64,000 nucleotides of DNA from Methylobacterium planeticum (lineage in GTDB: Bacteria; Pseudomonadota; Alphaproteobacteria; Rhizobiales; Beijerinckiaceae): NCBI RefSeq assembly GCF_008806345.1, contig NZ_VZZJ01000002.1, forward strand, positions 310,001 through 374,000, given 5' to 3'. Below the pieces are notes generated by a model. It was given only the letters and a program-made list of their open reading frames with translations. It was not told the origin of the DNA and did no database searches. A program made the position numbers and the translations under genes. Each line of letters begins with the position of its first letter. The stretch's first letter is position 1. Shown piece by piece: positions 26,906-39,245 of this stretch.

Positions 26906-27049
26906 ATGGCGTTCTTCATCGGAATCGGCTGCCCCTGGCTCGTCCTTGCCGTGCTCGAACTCATGACCCAGCGGCGGGACCGGGAGCGGGTCCCGCTCGA
27001 GGCGCCGCCGGTCACGGACTCGGCCTACCTGATGCCGGACGTCGCCTGA
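26906..27049 (+). CDS. Small single-pass membrane protein (47 aa)
   Basis: This short reading frame encodes a hydrophobic helix (residues 3-20, with GCPWLVLAVLEL), then a charged linker (QRRDRER) and a Pro/Ala tail. A GAGGG ribosome binding site sits about 5 nt before the ATG. It lies 80 bp downstream of hemH on the same strand. It is not recognised as a family, and its reality rests on the ribosome binding site and the TM-plus-charge layout. Confidence 0.5.
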   Translation: MAFFIGIGCPWLVLAVLELMTQRRDRERVPLEAPPVTDSAYLMPDVA

Positions 27050-27171
27050 CGGGCGAGCCCGGAACCGTCCGGGCGCCCCATCGTCCAGGTCACCGCCTCA
27101 CCCTGAGGCGGCGCGCTGAGCCGGAGCCCTCGCGGGAGGGCGCCGCGACCGCGCGCGCCTGATCGCGCGCC

Positions 27172-28071
27172 TTACGGCTTCTTCGTCTCGGCGGGCGCGA
27201 CGGGCGGGGCCGCCGCCTCGGTGCGCTCGACCTTGGCGCCCTCGCGCAACTTCAGGATGAGGTCCTGCTGGGCCTTGCGGGTCAGGTACTGGTCGACCTG
27301 CTCCTTCATCTCGTCGAAGCTCGGGATCGGCTTGGTCCGCTTCTCCTCGACCTTGATCACGTGCCAGCCGAACTGGGTCTTGACCGGATCCGAGACCTGG
27401 CCGACCGGCATCTTGAAGGCGGCCTCGGCGAAGGGCGCCACCATGCGCTCCTTGGTGAACCAGCCGAGATCGCCCCCCTCGGTCTTCGAGCCCGGGTCCT
27501 TCGAGGCCTCGGCGGCGACCTTCGAGAAGTCCTCGCCGCCCTTGATGCGCTCGGCGATCTTCTTCGCCTCGGCCTCGTTGTCGACGAGGATGTGGCGGGC
27601 GTGGACCTCCTCCTCGGGCTTCATCGCCTTGACGGTCTGGTCGTAGAGGGCCCGGGCCGCCTCGGGGCTGGCCGCCTTCTTGGCCTCGCGCTCGAGGTAC
27701 TCGTCGAGGAGCAGCTTATCGCGGAAATACGCCAGCTTGCGCTTGAAGTCGGGGGTGTCGCTGATCTTGGCGGTCTCGGCGGCCTGGGCGCCGACCTTGA
27801 GGTCGACCATGTAATCGACCAGCAGCTTCTGCTTCTGCGCCTCGTCGACGCCGGGCAGCGACAGGGCCGGATCCTCGCCGGCGATCGCCAGGTCGCCCTG
27901 GGTGATCGGGGCGCCGTTCACCTTGGCGACGACGGTGTCGGGGGCAACGGGCGCGGCGGCGGCGGCGGCGGCGGGGGCGCCGGGCGCGGGGCTCTGCGCG
28001 AAGGCCGATGCCGGGAGGGCGAGGCTCAGGGCCAGGGCGCTCACGCGCCAGAGGGTGGAGGGCATCGGCAT
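27172..28071 (-). CDS. Periplasmic peptidyl-prolyl isomerase (parvulin/SurA-like)
   Basis: This 299-residue chaperone-isomerase has a signal peptide (1-25, ending AFA-QS) and an Ala/Pro linker. Then come a SurA-N-like helical part (VAKVNGAPITQGDL) and a parvulin domain (about 145-245) with VHARHILV, GGDLGWFTKERMV, FAEAAFKMPVG and QFGWHVIKVE. It should assist folding of secreted and outer-membrane proteins. The ATG at 28071 has AAGGA upstream, and a second ATG 6 nt later is possible. It is divergent from secA, a sensible partnership in export. Confidence 0.93.
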   Translation of the reverse strand: MPMPSTLWRVSALALSLALPASAFAQSPAPGAPAAAAAAAPVAPDTVVAKVNGAPITQGDLAIAGEDPALSLPGVDEAQKQKLLVDYMVDLKVGAQAAETAKISDTPDFKRKLAYFRDKLLLDEYLEREAKKAASPEAARALYDQTVKAMKPEEEVHARHILVDNEAEAKKIAERIKGGEDFSKVAAEASKDPGSKTEGGDLGWFTKERMVAPFAEAAFKMPVGQVSDPVKTQFGWHVIKVEEKRTKPIPSFDEMKEQVDQYLTRKAQQDLILKLREGAKVERTEAAAPPVAPAETKKP

Positions 28072-28490
28072 CGGTCGTGATCCTTGGGCTTGATCGGCCC
28101 CACCCGCCGCCCGAGGCTTCCGAAGGCCGGGAAGCCTCCGGGAACGCCTGGATTGCCGGGAGCGAGGCAGGAAGGAGCGGCGCGGAGCCGCGGGAATCGG
28201 CGACACAGGTGGAATGGCTTCGGCCCAAACGCAAGCTTTGCGGCGCGCCGCGCCACGACCCGAACTCCCGATCGTGAGCCGCGTCCGGAGCCTGCCCCGG
28301 GCCGCGATCCGGCGGGGGAGGCGGCGACGAACCGACGCGGAACCCGGGGGAAGCTCGGCCGTTCCCGCAGCCCGGATCGCCGCCGCGACGGCGATCCGGG
28401 GCCGGGCCTCTTTTAGATGCGCCCCCTGATATTTACCTCTATAAGCCCGCCCAATTCGCTTTTGACTGCTCGCTCGACCGCAGGTTCACG
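28072..28490. promoter_or_regulatory. PPIase/secA divergent intergenic region
   Basis: This 419-bp gap has no credible gene. It contains a 9-bp stem hairpin (GAGGCTTCC 28113-28121 with GGAAGCCTC 28130-28138) in the leader of the PPIase gene. An unusually AT-rich stretch (28408-28470) upstream of secA holds TATAAG at 28440-28445, a possible -10 element without a clear -35. No SecM-like arrest peptide was recognised. Confidence 0.5.
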
Positions 28491-31397
<2,907 letters not shown>

Positions 31398-31434
31398 TCC
31401 GGCGGCCGCCGCACCGTCATCCGAACGTCCGGCC

Positions 31435-34389
31435 TCAGGCCGGCTCGGTCGTCGCCTCGACCCCGATCAGGCCCCGGACCTCGCTCGCGAGGTCGGCCAG
31501 GCTCAGGGAGCCCTTGGCGATGACCCGGTCCGCCTGACCGGCGAGGCGGCGGCGGTCCTCGGCCGTGATGTCCTTGGCGGTGAGCACGACCACCGGGATG
31601 TCGCGCCAGTCGGAGCGCAGGCGCAGGCGGCGCAGGAAGGTGAACCCGTCCATCTCGGGCATCATCAGGTCGAGCAGGATCAGTCCGGGCTTCTCGGCCT
31701 CGACCGCCTCGAGCGCCCGGCCGCCATGCTCGGCGGCGCGCACCGGCAGGCCCTCCCGCATCAGGAGAGTGGTGAGCCGCTCGCGGGCGTCCGCATCGTC
31801 GTCCACGACGAGGATCGGCCCGCCCCCCGCCCCGGGCCGGAAGCGGTCCATCACGGCCTTGAGGTGGTCCCACTCGATCGGCTTGTGCAGGTAGTCGGTG
31901 GCCCCGAGGGAGAAGGCCAGCGTCTGCTCGTCGAGCACGGTGACCATCACGATCGGCGTCGCGCCGAGCTCCGGGTCGGCCCGGAGCGCCCGCAGCACCG
32001 ACCATCCGTCCATGTGGGGCATGGTGACGTCGAGCAGGATGGCGCGGGGCCGCAGGGTCCGCGCCCGCTCCAGCCCCATCCGGCCGTCGCTCGCGGTGCT
32101 GACCCGGAATCCGTCGCGTTCGAGGAAGCGGGCGAGGAGGTCGCGGGTCGCCGCGTCGTCGTCGATCACCAGGATGGTCGGGGCCCCCGCCTCGGCGGGT
32201 GATGCGGGCGGGGGCGCCTCGGCCGCGGGCGCCGCGTAGGCGGCGGGCAGGCGCAGCGTGAAGGTGGTGCCCTCGCCCTCCCGGCTCGCCGCCTCGATGT
32301 CGCCCCCCAGCAGGTGCGCGAAGGCCCGGGTGATCGAGAGGCCGAGCCCGGTGCCGCCGAAGCGGCGGGTGGTGGAGGCGTCGGCCTGGGTGAAGCGCTC
32401 GAACAGGCGCCCGACCTGCTCGGCGTTCATGCCGATGCCGGTATCGCTCACCGCGAAGGTCAGGACGTCGCCGGGATCGCGGGTGACCGTGAGGGTGATG
32501 CGCCCGTTCTCGGTGAACTTCGCGGCGTTGCTCAGGAGGTTGATCAGGCATTGCCGGAGCTTCGTCACGTCCGTGTGGGCCGTGCCGACATCCTCGGCGA
32601 TGTCGAGGGCGAGCTGGTTGGCCTTCTTCTCGACGAGCCCCTCCACGGTGGCGGCGACCTCCGCCACGACCTCGGCGACGGAGAAGTCCTCGGCGAAGAT
32701 CTCGACCCGCTCGGCCTCGATCTTCGAGAGGTCGAGGACGTCGTTGATCAGGCCGAGGAGGTGGCGGGCGTTCGACTCGATCTTGCCCATGTCGGCGATC
32801 AGGCTCGCCTCGCCGAGATCCTCGAGCTCCTCCTGCAGCATCTCCGCGTAGCCGATCACCGCCGAGAGGGGCGTGCGCAGCTCGTGGCTCATGTTGGCGA
32901 GAAACTGGCTCTTGGCGCGGTTCGCCTCCTCGGCCGCCTCCTTGGCGGCGGCGATCTGCGCCTCGGCCTCCTTGCGCGCGGTGATGTCGCTGTGGGTGCC
33001 GACCCACTCGCGCAGGCTCCCGTCCTCGCTGAGGATCGGCACGGCCCGCACCGCCATGTGGCGATAGGTGCCGTCCCGGCGGCGCAGGCGGTGCTCGGTC
33101 CCGTAGGGCGCCAGGCTCCGGACCGCATGCCCCCAGGCCTCGCGCGTATGCGCCCGGTCGTCGGGATGGACCGTATCGAGGAAGCCGAGGCCCGCATAGG
33201 CCGCCTCGTCCTGGCCGGTGAAGCGGGTCCACGCGGTCTGGCGCGGGTGCAGGTTCCCCTCCGGGGTCGCCGTCCACACGATCGCGGCCGAGGCCTCGAT
33301 CAGGGAGCGGAAGCGCTCCTCGCTGCGGCGCGTCCCCTCCTCGGCGAGCCGGCGGATCGTCTCGTCGAGCACCACGAGGCCGACCCCGTCGACCTGCGGC
33401 CCCTTCGCCTCGGCGACGCCGCGCAGGGGATAGAAGCTCATGGAGAAGTGGCGCACCCCGCCCGGCGCGCTCGGCGTCGGCACGGCCACCGGCACGTCGG
33501 GCGTCACGAGCCCGTCCTCGAGGGCGGCGGCGAGCTTCGGCGCCAGGGTCTCGCGCAGGGTCGGCAGCATGGCCCAGATCGGGGCCCCGAGATCCGCCCC
33601 GAAGCCGCGCTCGCTCATCACCGCGAGCGCCCGGTTCATGTGGCGGATCTCGAGGTTGCGGTCGAGGAAGCCGAGGCCCACCGGCGCGTTGGCCAGAACC
33701 CCGTCGAGGAGGCTCGTCATCCGCAGGGATTCGCGGCGGCGCACGAGGGCGAGGCGGGCGAGCATCGCGATGGCGGCGAGGGCCGACAGGCTCGCGAGGA
33801 TCGACAGCACGAGGGAGCGCAGGCGGTCGCGGGCCTCGGTCGCCTCGACGCGGCGCGCGGTCTCGGTCTGGATCGCGGCGCTCTCGGCGCGGATCGCGTC
33901 CATGATCCGCTTGCCCTCCTCGGTCCGGACGAGGTCCGTGGCCGCCTCGAAGCCCCGCTGCTTGCGCAGGTCGACCACGCGGGCGGCGAAATCGCGCTTC
34001 CCGGCGATCAGCGTCGCCAGGGACTTGCCCCCCGTCGCGGCGTCCCGCCCGGGGGCCGCCGCCACCGCCCCGAGGGCGGCGAGACGGGCGTCGATGGCGC
34101 CGAGGGAATCCGTATAGGTCGCGAGGTAGCGCTCGCCGCCGACGATGACGAAGCCGCGCTCCCCCGTCTCGAGGTCCTTGACCGCCGAGAGCAGCCGCTC
34201 GGTCCCCGAGACGATGGCGTTGGCGCGGGCGATTTCGGCCCGGCTCGCCTCGCCGGCGAGGTAGTTCCAGGCGCCCGCCCCCAGGGCCACGCAGAGGAGC
34301 CCGAAGGCGACCGGCGAGCCGAGGAAGCCGGCGAGTGGCCGGGATCCGCGCCAGTGCCAGCGCCGCAGCGGGGCGATCGAAACGCTCAT
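31435..34389 (-). CDS. Hybrid sensor histidine kinase with CHASE3, PAS and two receiver domains
   Basis: The protein has 984 residues. Two TM helices (about 22-40 and 195-215) frame a periplasmic CHASE3 domain with the family motif VKDLETGERGFVIVG. A PAS-like region (about 240-350) and a second PAS/PAC (about 360-480, ending WVGTHSDITARKEAE) follow. The HisKA phosphoacceptor is in NMSHELRTPLSAVIGY near 500, and the HATPase has NLLSNAAKFT and GGTGLGLSI (about 610-720). Two receivers (about 740-860 and 865-980) carry LLDVTMPHMDG and LLDLMMPEMDG. No Hpt or output domain is present, so the partner is unknown. It converges with secA. zapE is upstream. Confidence 0.93.
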   Translation of the reverse strand: MSVSIAPLRRWHWRGSRPLAGFLGSPVAFGLLCVALGAGAWNYLAGEASRAEIARANAIVSGTERLLSAVKDLETGERGFVIVGGERYLATYTDSLGAIDARLAALGAVAAAPGRDAATGGKSLATLIAGKRDFAARVVDLRKQRGFEAATDLVRTEEGKRIMDAIRAESAAIQTETARRVEATEARDRLRSLVLSILASLSALAAIAMLARLALVRRRESLRMTSLLDGVLANAPVGLGFLDRNLEIRHMNRALAVMSERGFGADLGAPIWAMLPTLRETLAPKLAAALEDGLVTPDVPVAVPTPSAPGGVRHFSMSFYPLRGVAEAKGPQVDGVGLVVLDETIRRLAEEGTRRSEERFRSLIEASAAIVWTATPEGNLHPRQTAWTRFTGQDEAAYAGLGFLDTVHPDDRAHTREAWGHAVRSLAPYGTEHRLRRRDGTYRHMAVRAVPILSEDGSLREWVGTHSDITARKEAEAQIAAAKEAAEEANRAKSQFLANMSHELRTPLSAVIGYAEMLQEELEDLGEASLIADMGKIESNARHLLGLINDVLDLSKIEAERVEIFAEDFSVAEVVAEVAATVEGLVEKKANQLALDIAEDVGTAHTDVTKLRQCLINLLSNAAKFTENGRITLTVTRDPGDVLTFAVSDTGIGMNAEQVGRLFERFTQADASTTRRFGGTGLGLSITRAFAHLLGGDIEAASREGEGTTFTLRLPAAYAAPAAEAPPPASPAEAGAPTILVIDDDAATRDLLARFLERDGFRVSTASDGRMGLERARTLRPRAILLDVTMPHMDGWSVLRALRADPELGATPIVMVTVLDEQTLAFSLGATDYLHKPIEWDHLKAVMDRFRPGAGGGPILVVDDDADARERLTTLLMREGLPVRAAEHGGRALEAVEAEKPGLILLDLMMPEMDGFTFLRRLRLRSDWRDIPVVVLTAKDITAEDRRRLAGQADRVIAKGSLSLADLASEVRGLIGVEATTEPA

Positions 34390-34511
34390 GAGGGGGCCTG
34401 CATGGTCCTGCATCCGGAAGGGCAACCCGCCTTGATAGGCCGAGCGGAGGCGGATGTGGATGCTCGGCCGGCGAACCCGATGCTCAATTCCCCGTCACCG
34501 GGACCGCCGCA

Positions 34512-35747
34512 TCAGGTCTCGACGAGGCCGGTGCTGGCGCCGCTCGCCTCCGAGTCGCCGCGCCCGTGCGGCAGGGCGAGGTACTCGGTGGAGCGCATCT
34601 CGATCAGGCGCGAGACCGTCCGGTCGAACTCGAAGGCCTCGCGTCCCTCCGTCGCGGTGTAGAGGGCCTGGGCCTCGGCGGCGGCCGAGGCCACGAGCTT
34701 CACGTGCGCGTCGTAGAGGGTGTCGACGAGGGTGATGAAGCGCTTGGCCTCGTTGCGGTTCGCCTCGCCCATCACCGGGATGGTGTCGAGGATGATCGTG
34801 TGGAAGGTGCTTGCCAGCGCCATGAAGTCCGAGGCGCCGAGGGGCTGCGCGCAGAGGTCCTCGAAGCGGAAGCGCGCGACCCCCGCGGCCTCCTGCGGCA
34901 CCACGACGTCGCGGCCCTTGACCCGGAGGGTGGCGGGCCGCCCCTTCGGCTTGCCGGTGAGGCCCGTGAAGGCGCGGTCGAGGGCCTCCCGCGCCGCCTC
35001 GTCGGCCGGCACGTGGTAGACCGAGGCGCCGCCGAGCTTCTCCAGGCGGAAATCCGTGCGGGCATCGAGGCGCAGCACCTCGACCCGGTCCGTCAGCTCG
35101 GCCACGAAGGGCAGGAACAGGGCGCGGTTGAGCCCGCCCTCGTAGAGCCGATCGGGCTCGACGTTCGACGTCGCGACCACGGTCACGCCGCGCTGGAACA
35201 GGGCCCCGAACAGGCGCCCGAGGATCATCGCGTCGGCGATGTCCGTCACGGTGAACTCGTCGAAGCAGAGGAGCTTGGCCTCCTCCGCCAGGGCGTCCGC
35301 CACCGGAGCGATCGGGTCGTCGCCCTTGACCTCGCCCCGCTTCAGGGCCTGCCGGTGGGCGTGGATGCGCTCGTGCGCGTCGGCCAGGAAGCCGTGGAAG
35401 TGGACGCGCCGCTTCGGGCCCGGCGCCGCCTCGTGGAACAGGTCCATCAGCATGGTCTTGCCGCGCCCGACCGAACCCCAGATGTAGAGGCCCCTCGGGG
35501 CGGCCCCGCCATCCTCCTTGCGGCCGAACAGCCAGCCGAGCGCGCTGCCCTTGCGGGCACGCCGGCGCCGCTCCAGCTCCTGCGCCAGCCGGTCGAGGGC
35601 GCGCACGAGGCGGACCTGCGCGGGATCCCGCTCGATCGCCCCGGTGCCCACCAGCGCCTCGTAGCGCTCGTGGACGGGGCCGGGTGAGACGGCGCTCGCG
35701 CGCGCCTCGGGGGAGGGCGCGCGGACGGGGCTCGGTGTCTGGCTCAC
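34512..35747 (-). CDS. zapE: Cell division protein ZapE (AFG1-like ATPase)
   Basis: ZapE is a P-loop ATPase that acts on the FtsZ ring in Gram-negative bacteria. Its eukaryotic homologue AFG1/LACE1 works in mitochondria. The protein has 411 residues. Walker A is GSVGRGKTML (about 88-97), Walker B is LLCFDEF near 160, and the family segments RRVHFHGFLADAHERIH and VATSNVEPDRLYEGGLNR are present. The long C-terminal region includes RFRFEDLCAQPLGASD. I chose the GTG at 35747, preceded by GAGGA at proper distance. It lies 122 bp upstream of the histidine kinase gene on the same strand. Confidence 0.93.
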   Translation of the reverse strand: MSQTPSPVRAPSPEARASAVSPGPVHERYEALVGTGAIERDPAQVRLVRALDRLAQELERRRRARKGSALGWLFGRKEDGGAAPRGLYIWGSVGRGKTMLMDLFHEAAPGPKRRVHFHGFLADAHERIHAHRQALKRGEVKGDDPIAPVADALAEEAKLLCFDEFTVTDIADAMILGRLFGALFQRGVTVVATSNVEPDRLYEGGLNRALFLPFVAELTDRVEVLRLDARTDFRLEKLGGASVYHVPADEAAREALDRAFTGLTGKPKGRPATLRVKGRDVVVPQEAAGVARFRFEDLCAQPLGASDFMALASTFHTIILDTIPVMGEANRNEAKRFITLVDTLYDAHVKLVASAAAEAQALYTATEGREAFEFDRTVSRLIEMRSTEYLALPHGRGDSEASGASTGLVET

Positions 35748-36049
35748 GGAATTACCGTCCTCGCCTGCAGGGCCCGCGGCGGCGCGCCCTGCGGGCCGGG
35801 AGCGGGAGTTGAAGGGCAGCCGGGGCCCGGTCTGCCGCGCCGAGGCGGGCGGATCAACCCCGCTCCCCGTCTCAGCCCTGACAGGTGCGGCTTGGTTCCA
35901 ACCCCCGCATGCATGGCTGCCCCGGCGCCCGCGCGGTAGGGCGTATTGCTGCATTGCACAATGAATTCGCGCGTGCCACATCAGCGTGGCCTTGAGGGAG
36001 GTTTCGTCCGGACCCGCCGCGCCTCGTGCGCCAGCAACCGGAGACCGGC
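35748..36049. other. zapE/GNAT divergent spacer
   Basis: This 302-bp region lies between divergent starts. The stretch 35935-35980 is relatively AT-rich and could hold the promoter of the GNAT gene. No gene, palindrome or repeat stands out. Confidence 0.4.
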
Positions 36050-36655
36050 ATGGCCATGCCCCAATCGATCTCGACCGGACCGTCGATCAGCGTCCGGCGC
36101 CTGTGGCCGAGCGACCGCGCGGTCATCCTCGACTACTTCCTGCGCCTCGACCCCGAGACCCGCGCCAACCGCTTCATGGGAACGGTGAGCGAAGCGGGCG
36201 TGCGCGCCTACGCGAAGAGCGCGATCACGGCGGACGGGCTGATCTTCGGCGCCTTCGTGGACGGCGTTCTGCGCGGCCTCGGGGAGCTGCGCCCCGCCGG
36301 TCCCCGGCCCCCCGGGACGCTGCGCGGCCGGATGAGGCTCGGGCCGGAGGCCGAGGCCGCCTTCGCGGTCGAGCGGGAGTTCCGGCGCAACGGGCTCGGC
36401 GCGGCCCTGTTCGCCCGCATCACGGATGCGGCGCGCAACCGCGGCGTCAGCGACCTGCACGTGCGCTGCCTGAGCCGGAACGGGCCGATGCGCGGCCTCG
36501 CGGCGAAGCTCGGCGCGAATCTGCGCCTCCTCGGCAGCGAGACCGAGGGCGCGCTCCACCTCGCGCGCCCGACGCCCTTCTCCCTCTGGCACGAGAGCAT
36601 TGCCGAGGCCTTCGACTTCACCCTGGCGGTGGCGAGTGCGGGCGGCCGCGCGTGA
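36050..36655 (+). CDS. GNAT family N-acetyltransferase-like protein
   Basis: The protein has 201 residues. The opening VRRLWPSDRAVILDYFLRL and RANRFMG resemble GNAT domains fused to or derived from acetyl-CoA synthetase-type acyltransferases. The acetyl-CoA pyrophosphate loop fits EFRRNGLGAALF (about 117-128), followed by a helix (ITDAARNRGV) and the strand DLHVRCLSRNGPMRGLAAKLG. It should transfer an acetyl group, with unknown substrate. The ATG at 36050 has GGAG six nt upstream. It stands alone, followed by two small genes on the same strand. Confidence 0.82.
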   Translation: MAMPQSISTGPSISVRRLWPSDRAVILDYFLRLDPETRANRFMGTVSEAGVRAYAKSAITADGLIFGAFVDGVLRGLGELRPAGPRPPGTLRGRMRLGPEAEAAFAVEREFRRNGLGAALFARITDAARNRGVSDLHVRCLSRNGPMRGLAAKLGANLRLLGSETEGALHLARPTPFSLWHESIAEAFDFTLAVASAGGRA

Positions 36656-36761
36656 GCGTGCGGGGCCCGGCCCGAGACGATCCGGGCACGGACAACCGGG
36701 CCCGCCCCGTGGTAATCCGGGACCGCGCCGGGAGCATCGTGCCGGCCGGAGATCAATTGGA

Positions 36762-37067
36762 ATGCGTCGCGTGCTCACATCCGCCGCCGTCGCGGCGGCC
36801 CTGGCGCTGGCGGGCCCGGCGGGCGCGCAGGGCCGGCCCGACATCACCGCGATGAGCTGCGCGGCCGCCGCCGACCTCGTGTCCCGCAGCGGGGCCATCG
36901 TGCTGACCACTGGGCCCATCACCTACGCGCGCTTCGTGCGCGACGGCGGCTTCTGCACCGTCGAGAAAACCACGAAGCCCGCCTACGAGCAGACCCGCGA
37001 CCTGCCGCGCTGCTTCGTCGGCTATCTCTGCGTCGATCCCTTCAGCGAGGGCCCGGGCAAGCCCTGA
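36762..37067 (+). CDS. Small exported protein with four cysteines (101 aa)
   Basis: Residues 1-22 form a clear signal peptide ending AGA-QG. The mature 79 residues contain four cysteines (MSC, GFC, RCF, LCV), suggesting two disulfides in the periplasm. The core MSCAAAADLVSRSGAIVLTTG and RFVRDGGFC segments look well folded. I do not assign it to a named family. The ATG at 36762 follows GGAG with spacing of about 9 nt. Confidence 0.75.
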   Translation: MRRVLTSAAVAAALALAGPAGAQGRPDITAMSCAAAADLVSRSGAIVLTTGPITYARFVRDGGFCTVEKTTKPAYEQTRDLPRCFVGYLCVDPFSEGPGKP

Positions 37068-37196
37068 GGGCCGGCATTCCTCCGGATTCGCCCCACCTTA
37101 CGGCCAAGCTGCCATGTTGCGGCCAAGGCCGACCCCGATCCTCGCCGAATCGCCCCGCCAGAGGGCGCGGTTCGATCAGGACCAAGGGGCTGACAC

Positions 37197-37451
37197 ATGC
37201 GCGACCCAGTGCGCGACCCAATGCGCGACATCACGATCCACGCGGCCGGCACGTCGCTCGATGATCGCCGGGAGGAGATCCGCGCCGCGACCCGCCTCGA
37301 GCGGTCGGTGAGTGCCACCCTGCAGGCGATCGCGGCGGCCTGCGCCGAGCGCGACGCGCCCCCGGTCTACGCCGCCCGCCGGCACCTCGCCGAGGTTTAC
37401 GGCGTCGCGCGCCTGCGCAAGCGCATGGAGGAGGTCCGCCGCTCCGCCTGA
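37197..37451 (+). CDS. Small helical cytoplasmic protein (84 aa)
   Basis: This is an unrecognised protein predicted to be mostly alpha-helical and strongly charged (RREEIRAATRLERS, LRKRMEEVRRSA). It has no signal peptide. The first residues contain a short MRDPVRDPMRD duplication, so the in-frame ATG at 37221 is an alternative start. The gene lies 130 bp after the four-cysteine protein and converges with the OpgG/D-like gene 19 bp away. Confidence 0.6.
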   Translation: MRDPVRDPMRDITIHAAGTSLDDRREEIRAATRLERSVSATLQAIAAACAERDAPPVYAARRHLAEVYGVARLRKRMEEVRRSA

Positions 37452-37470
37452 CGGTCGCACGGGCCCTCCC

Positions 37471-39183
37471 TCAGGCCACCGCGTCCCAGGTTTCGCTGAG
37501 GATCCGGCCCGCCAGGACGAGGTGGGCCCGCAGCACCACGTCGCCGGGGGGCATCGGCGCGGGCGGGCGCCACTCCACGTAGAGGCGCCAGCTCCCGGTC
37601 TGGGGCACGCGCTCGACCACGGGCTCGACCATCTGCCCGGCGCTCGCCGAGACCGCGGCGGCGACCGCGGCCCCCGGATCGGCGGGCAGGCCCGGCCCCT
37701 CGAAATCCACCGCGTAGAGGCGTCGCTCCGGGCTCGGCGGCTGGGTCGGCCGCAGGCGCTCGGCGGAGCCGACCCGCGTCGAGACCACGCGCGCGAGGGC
37801 GCCCGGCAGGACGGGGACGGGCTCCGCCCCGACCGTCGTCAGCCCGTAGGCGAGGCGCAGGGCCGGACCGGGCCCGACCGGCGCCGCCGGCACGAATGCC
37901 GCCACGACATTGTCCATGTACTCCTCCCGGGACGGGATCTCGAAGAGCTGCACCGCGCCCGCCGCGAAGCCCCCCGCCGCCGGCCCGTCCCCGCCGGGCT
38001 CCGGCCGGACCCAGAGGCCGGGCCGGGCCTCGTGCCGGGCCTGCACGTCGAGATAGGCGGCAAAGCTCCGCTCCCGCTGCAGCAGGCCGAAGCCGCGCAG
38101 GGGCGCGACCGCGAAGGCCGAGATCTGCGGCTGCCGGCGCCCGTTCACGAGGGGGCGCCAGAGCCGGTCCCCCGCGCCCTCGACCACGAGCCCGTCCGAA
38201 TCGTGGACCTCGGGCCGGAAATCGTCGAAGCCCTCCGCCCCCCGGGCCCCCGGGCCGTTCTGCCCGTGCAGGAACATGCTGGTGAGGGGAGCGAGCCCGA
38301 GGCGCGCCAGGGGCTTGCGGGGAAAGAGCGCGGCGGTGACGCCGAGGCGCGAGGGATCGCCCGGCTCGACCACGAAGCGGAAGGCCCCCGCGAGGCTCGG
38401 CGAATCGAGGAGCGAGAGCACGCTGAGGCGCTCCGTGCCGGGCTCCGGCTCGCAGATCCAGTGGGCGACGAAATCCGGGAATTCCTCGCCTTCTGGCGCG
38501 CCCGTGCCGATCGCCGCGCCCCGCGCCGAGAGACCGTATTCCTGGCCCTTGCCCCGCAGGCGGAAGTAGGAGGCGCCGAGGAAGACCAGGAACTCCTCCT
38601 GCACCCGGGGGGTGAGGCTCGCGAGGGAGGAGTGCAGCCGGAAGCCCGCGAAGCCGAGATCGGCCGGGAAGCTCGCCCCCGCGAGGCCCGGCCCGAGGTC
38701 GAACTGGCTCGACGCGTAGACGATCGGCCTCGGGGGCCCCTCGCGGGGCTGGAGGTAGAGGTCGACGCGCTTGCGCTGCAGGAAGCCGCGGTGGAAGAGC
38801 TGCGCCGAGAACAGCGGCCCGAGGCGCAGGCTCTCGGCGGGCCGGAACGCGATCGCCCGATATCCGTCGTAGCTCAGCCGGGCGAGATCGGGGGGCAGGT
38901 CCTCGGGCGGCGCCGCGTAGGGCGCGCGGGCGCGCGCCTCCGCGAGGGCGGCGACGCCCTCGAACGCCATCGGGGCCGCGGACGGGTGAATCGCGTCCTC
39001 CGCCTTCGTTCTGGCGACATTCAGGTCGATCGCACTAGGTAGGAACGTGCCGGCGGCTGCGGTCAAGGCGGTGTGCAGCACGGATCGGCGCGAGACGGAA
39101 GCCGTTTCGTGACGTTCCGGTCCGGTCGCTTCAGACCTGCCCGGCCCTGTTCCCTTGCCGCGTTCCTCGGTGCGCTCGCTCAT
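37471..39183 (-). CDS. Periplasmic glucan biosynthesis protein, OpgG/OpgD family
   Basis: The protein has 570 residues and acts in the periplasm on the glucan backbone made by OpgH. The N-terminus has a twin-arginine-like signal (SRRSVLHTALTAAAG), as in OpgD. The beta-sandwich catalytic domain shows LSYDGYRAIAFRP, LFHRGFLQ, FLVFLGASYFRLRGKGQEYGLSARG and the conserved HDSDGL and NGRRQPQISAF segments. A C-terminal Ig-like domain ends the protein. It is transcribed divergently from opgH across only 62 bp, where E. coli has a mdoGH operon. Confidence 0.92.
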   Translation of the reverse strand: MSERTEERGKGTGPGRSEATGPERHETASVSRRSVLHTALTAAAGTFLPSAIDLNVARTKAEDAIHPSAAPMAFEGVAALAEARARAPYAAPPEDLPPDLARLSYDGYRAIAFRPAESLRLGPLFSAQLFHRGFLQRKRVDLYLQPREGPPRPIVYASSQFDLGPGLAGASFPADLGFAGFRLHSSLASLTPRVQEEFLVFLGASYFRLRGKGQEYGLSARGAAIGTGAPEGEEFPDFVAHWICEPEPGTERLSVLSLLDSPSLAGAFRFVVEPGDPSRLGVTAALFPRKPLARLGLAPLTSMFLHGQNGPGARGAEGFDDFRPEVHDSDGLVVEGAGDRLWRPLVNGRRQPQISAFAVAPLRGFGLLQRERSFAAYLDVQARHEARPGLWVRPEPGGDGPAAGGFAAGAVQLFEIPSREEYMDNVVAAFVPAAPVGPGPALRLAYGLTTVGAEPVPVLPGALARVVSTRVGSAERLRPTQPPSPERRLYAVDFEGPGLPADPGAAVAAAVSASAGQMVEPVVERVPQTGSWRLYVEWRPPAPMPPGDVVLRAHLVLAGRILSETWDAVA

Positions 39184-39245
39184 CGGCTGTCCAGATCTCC
39201 GGTGACGGGTTCGGTGTCCCTCCACGCTTGAGTTTCACGAGCCCC

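Noticed and set aside
28084..28416. A small gene or SecM-like regulator upstream of secA
   Set aside because: The open frame lacks a ribosome binding site, signal peptide or arrest motif, and its composition is arbitrary.
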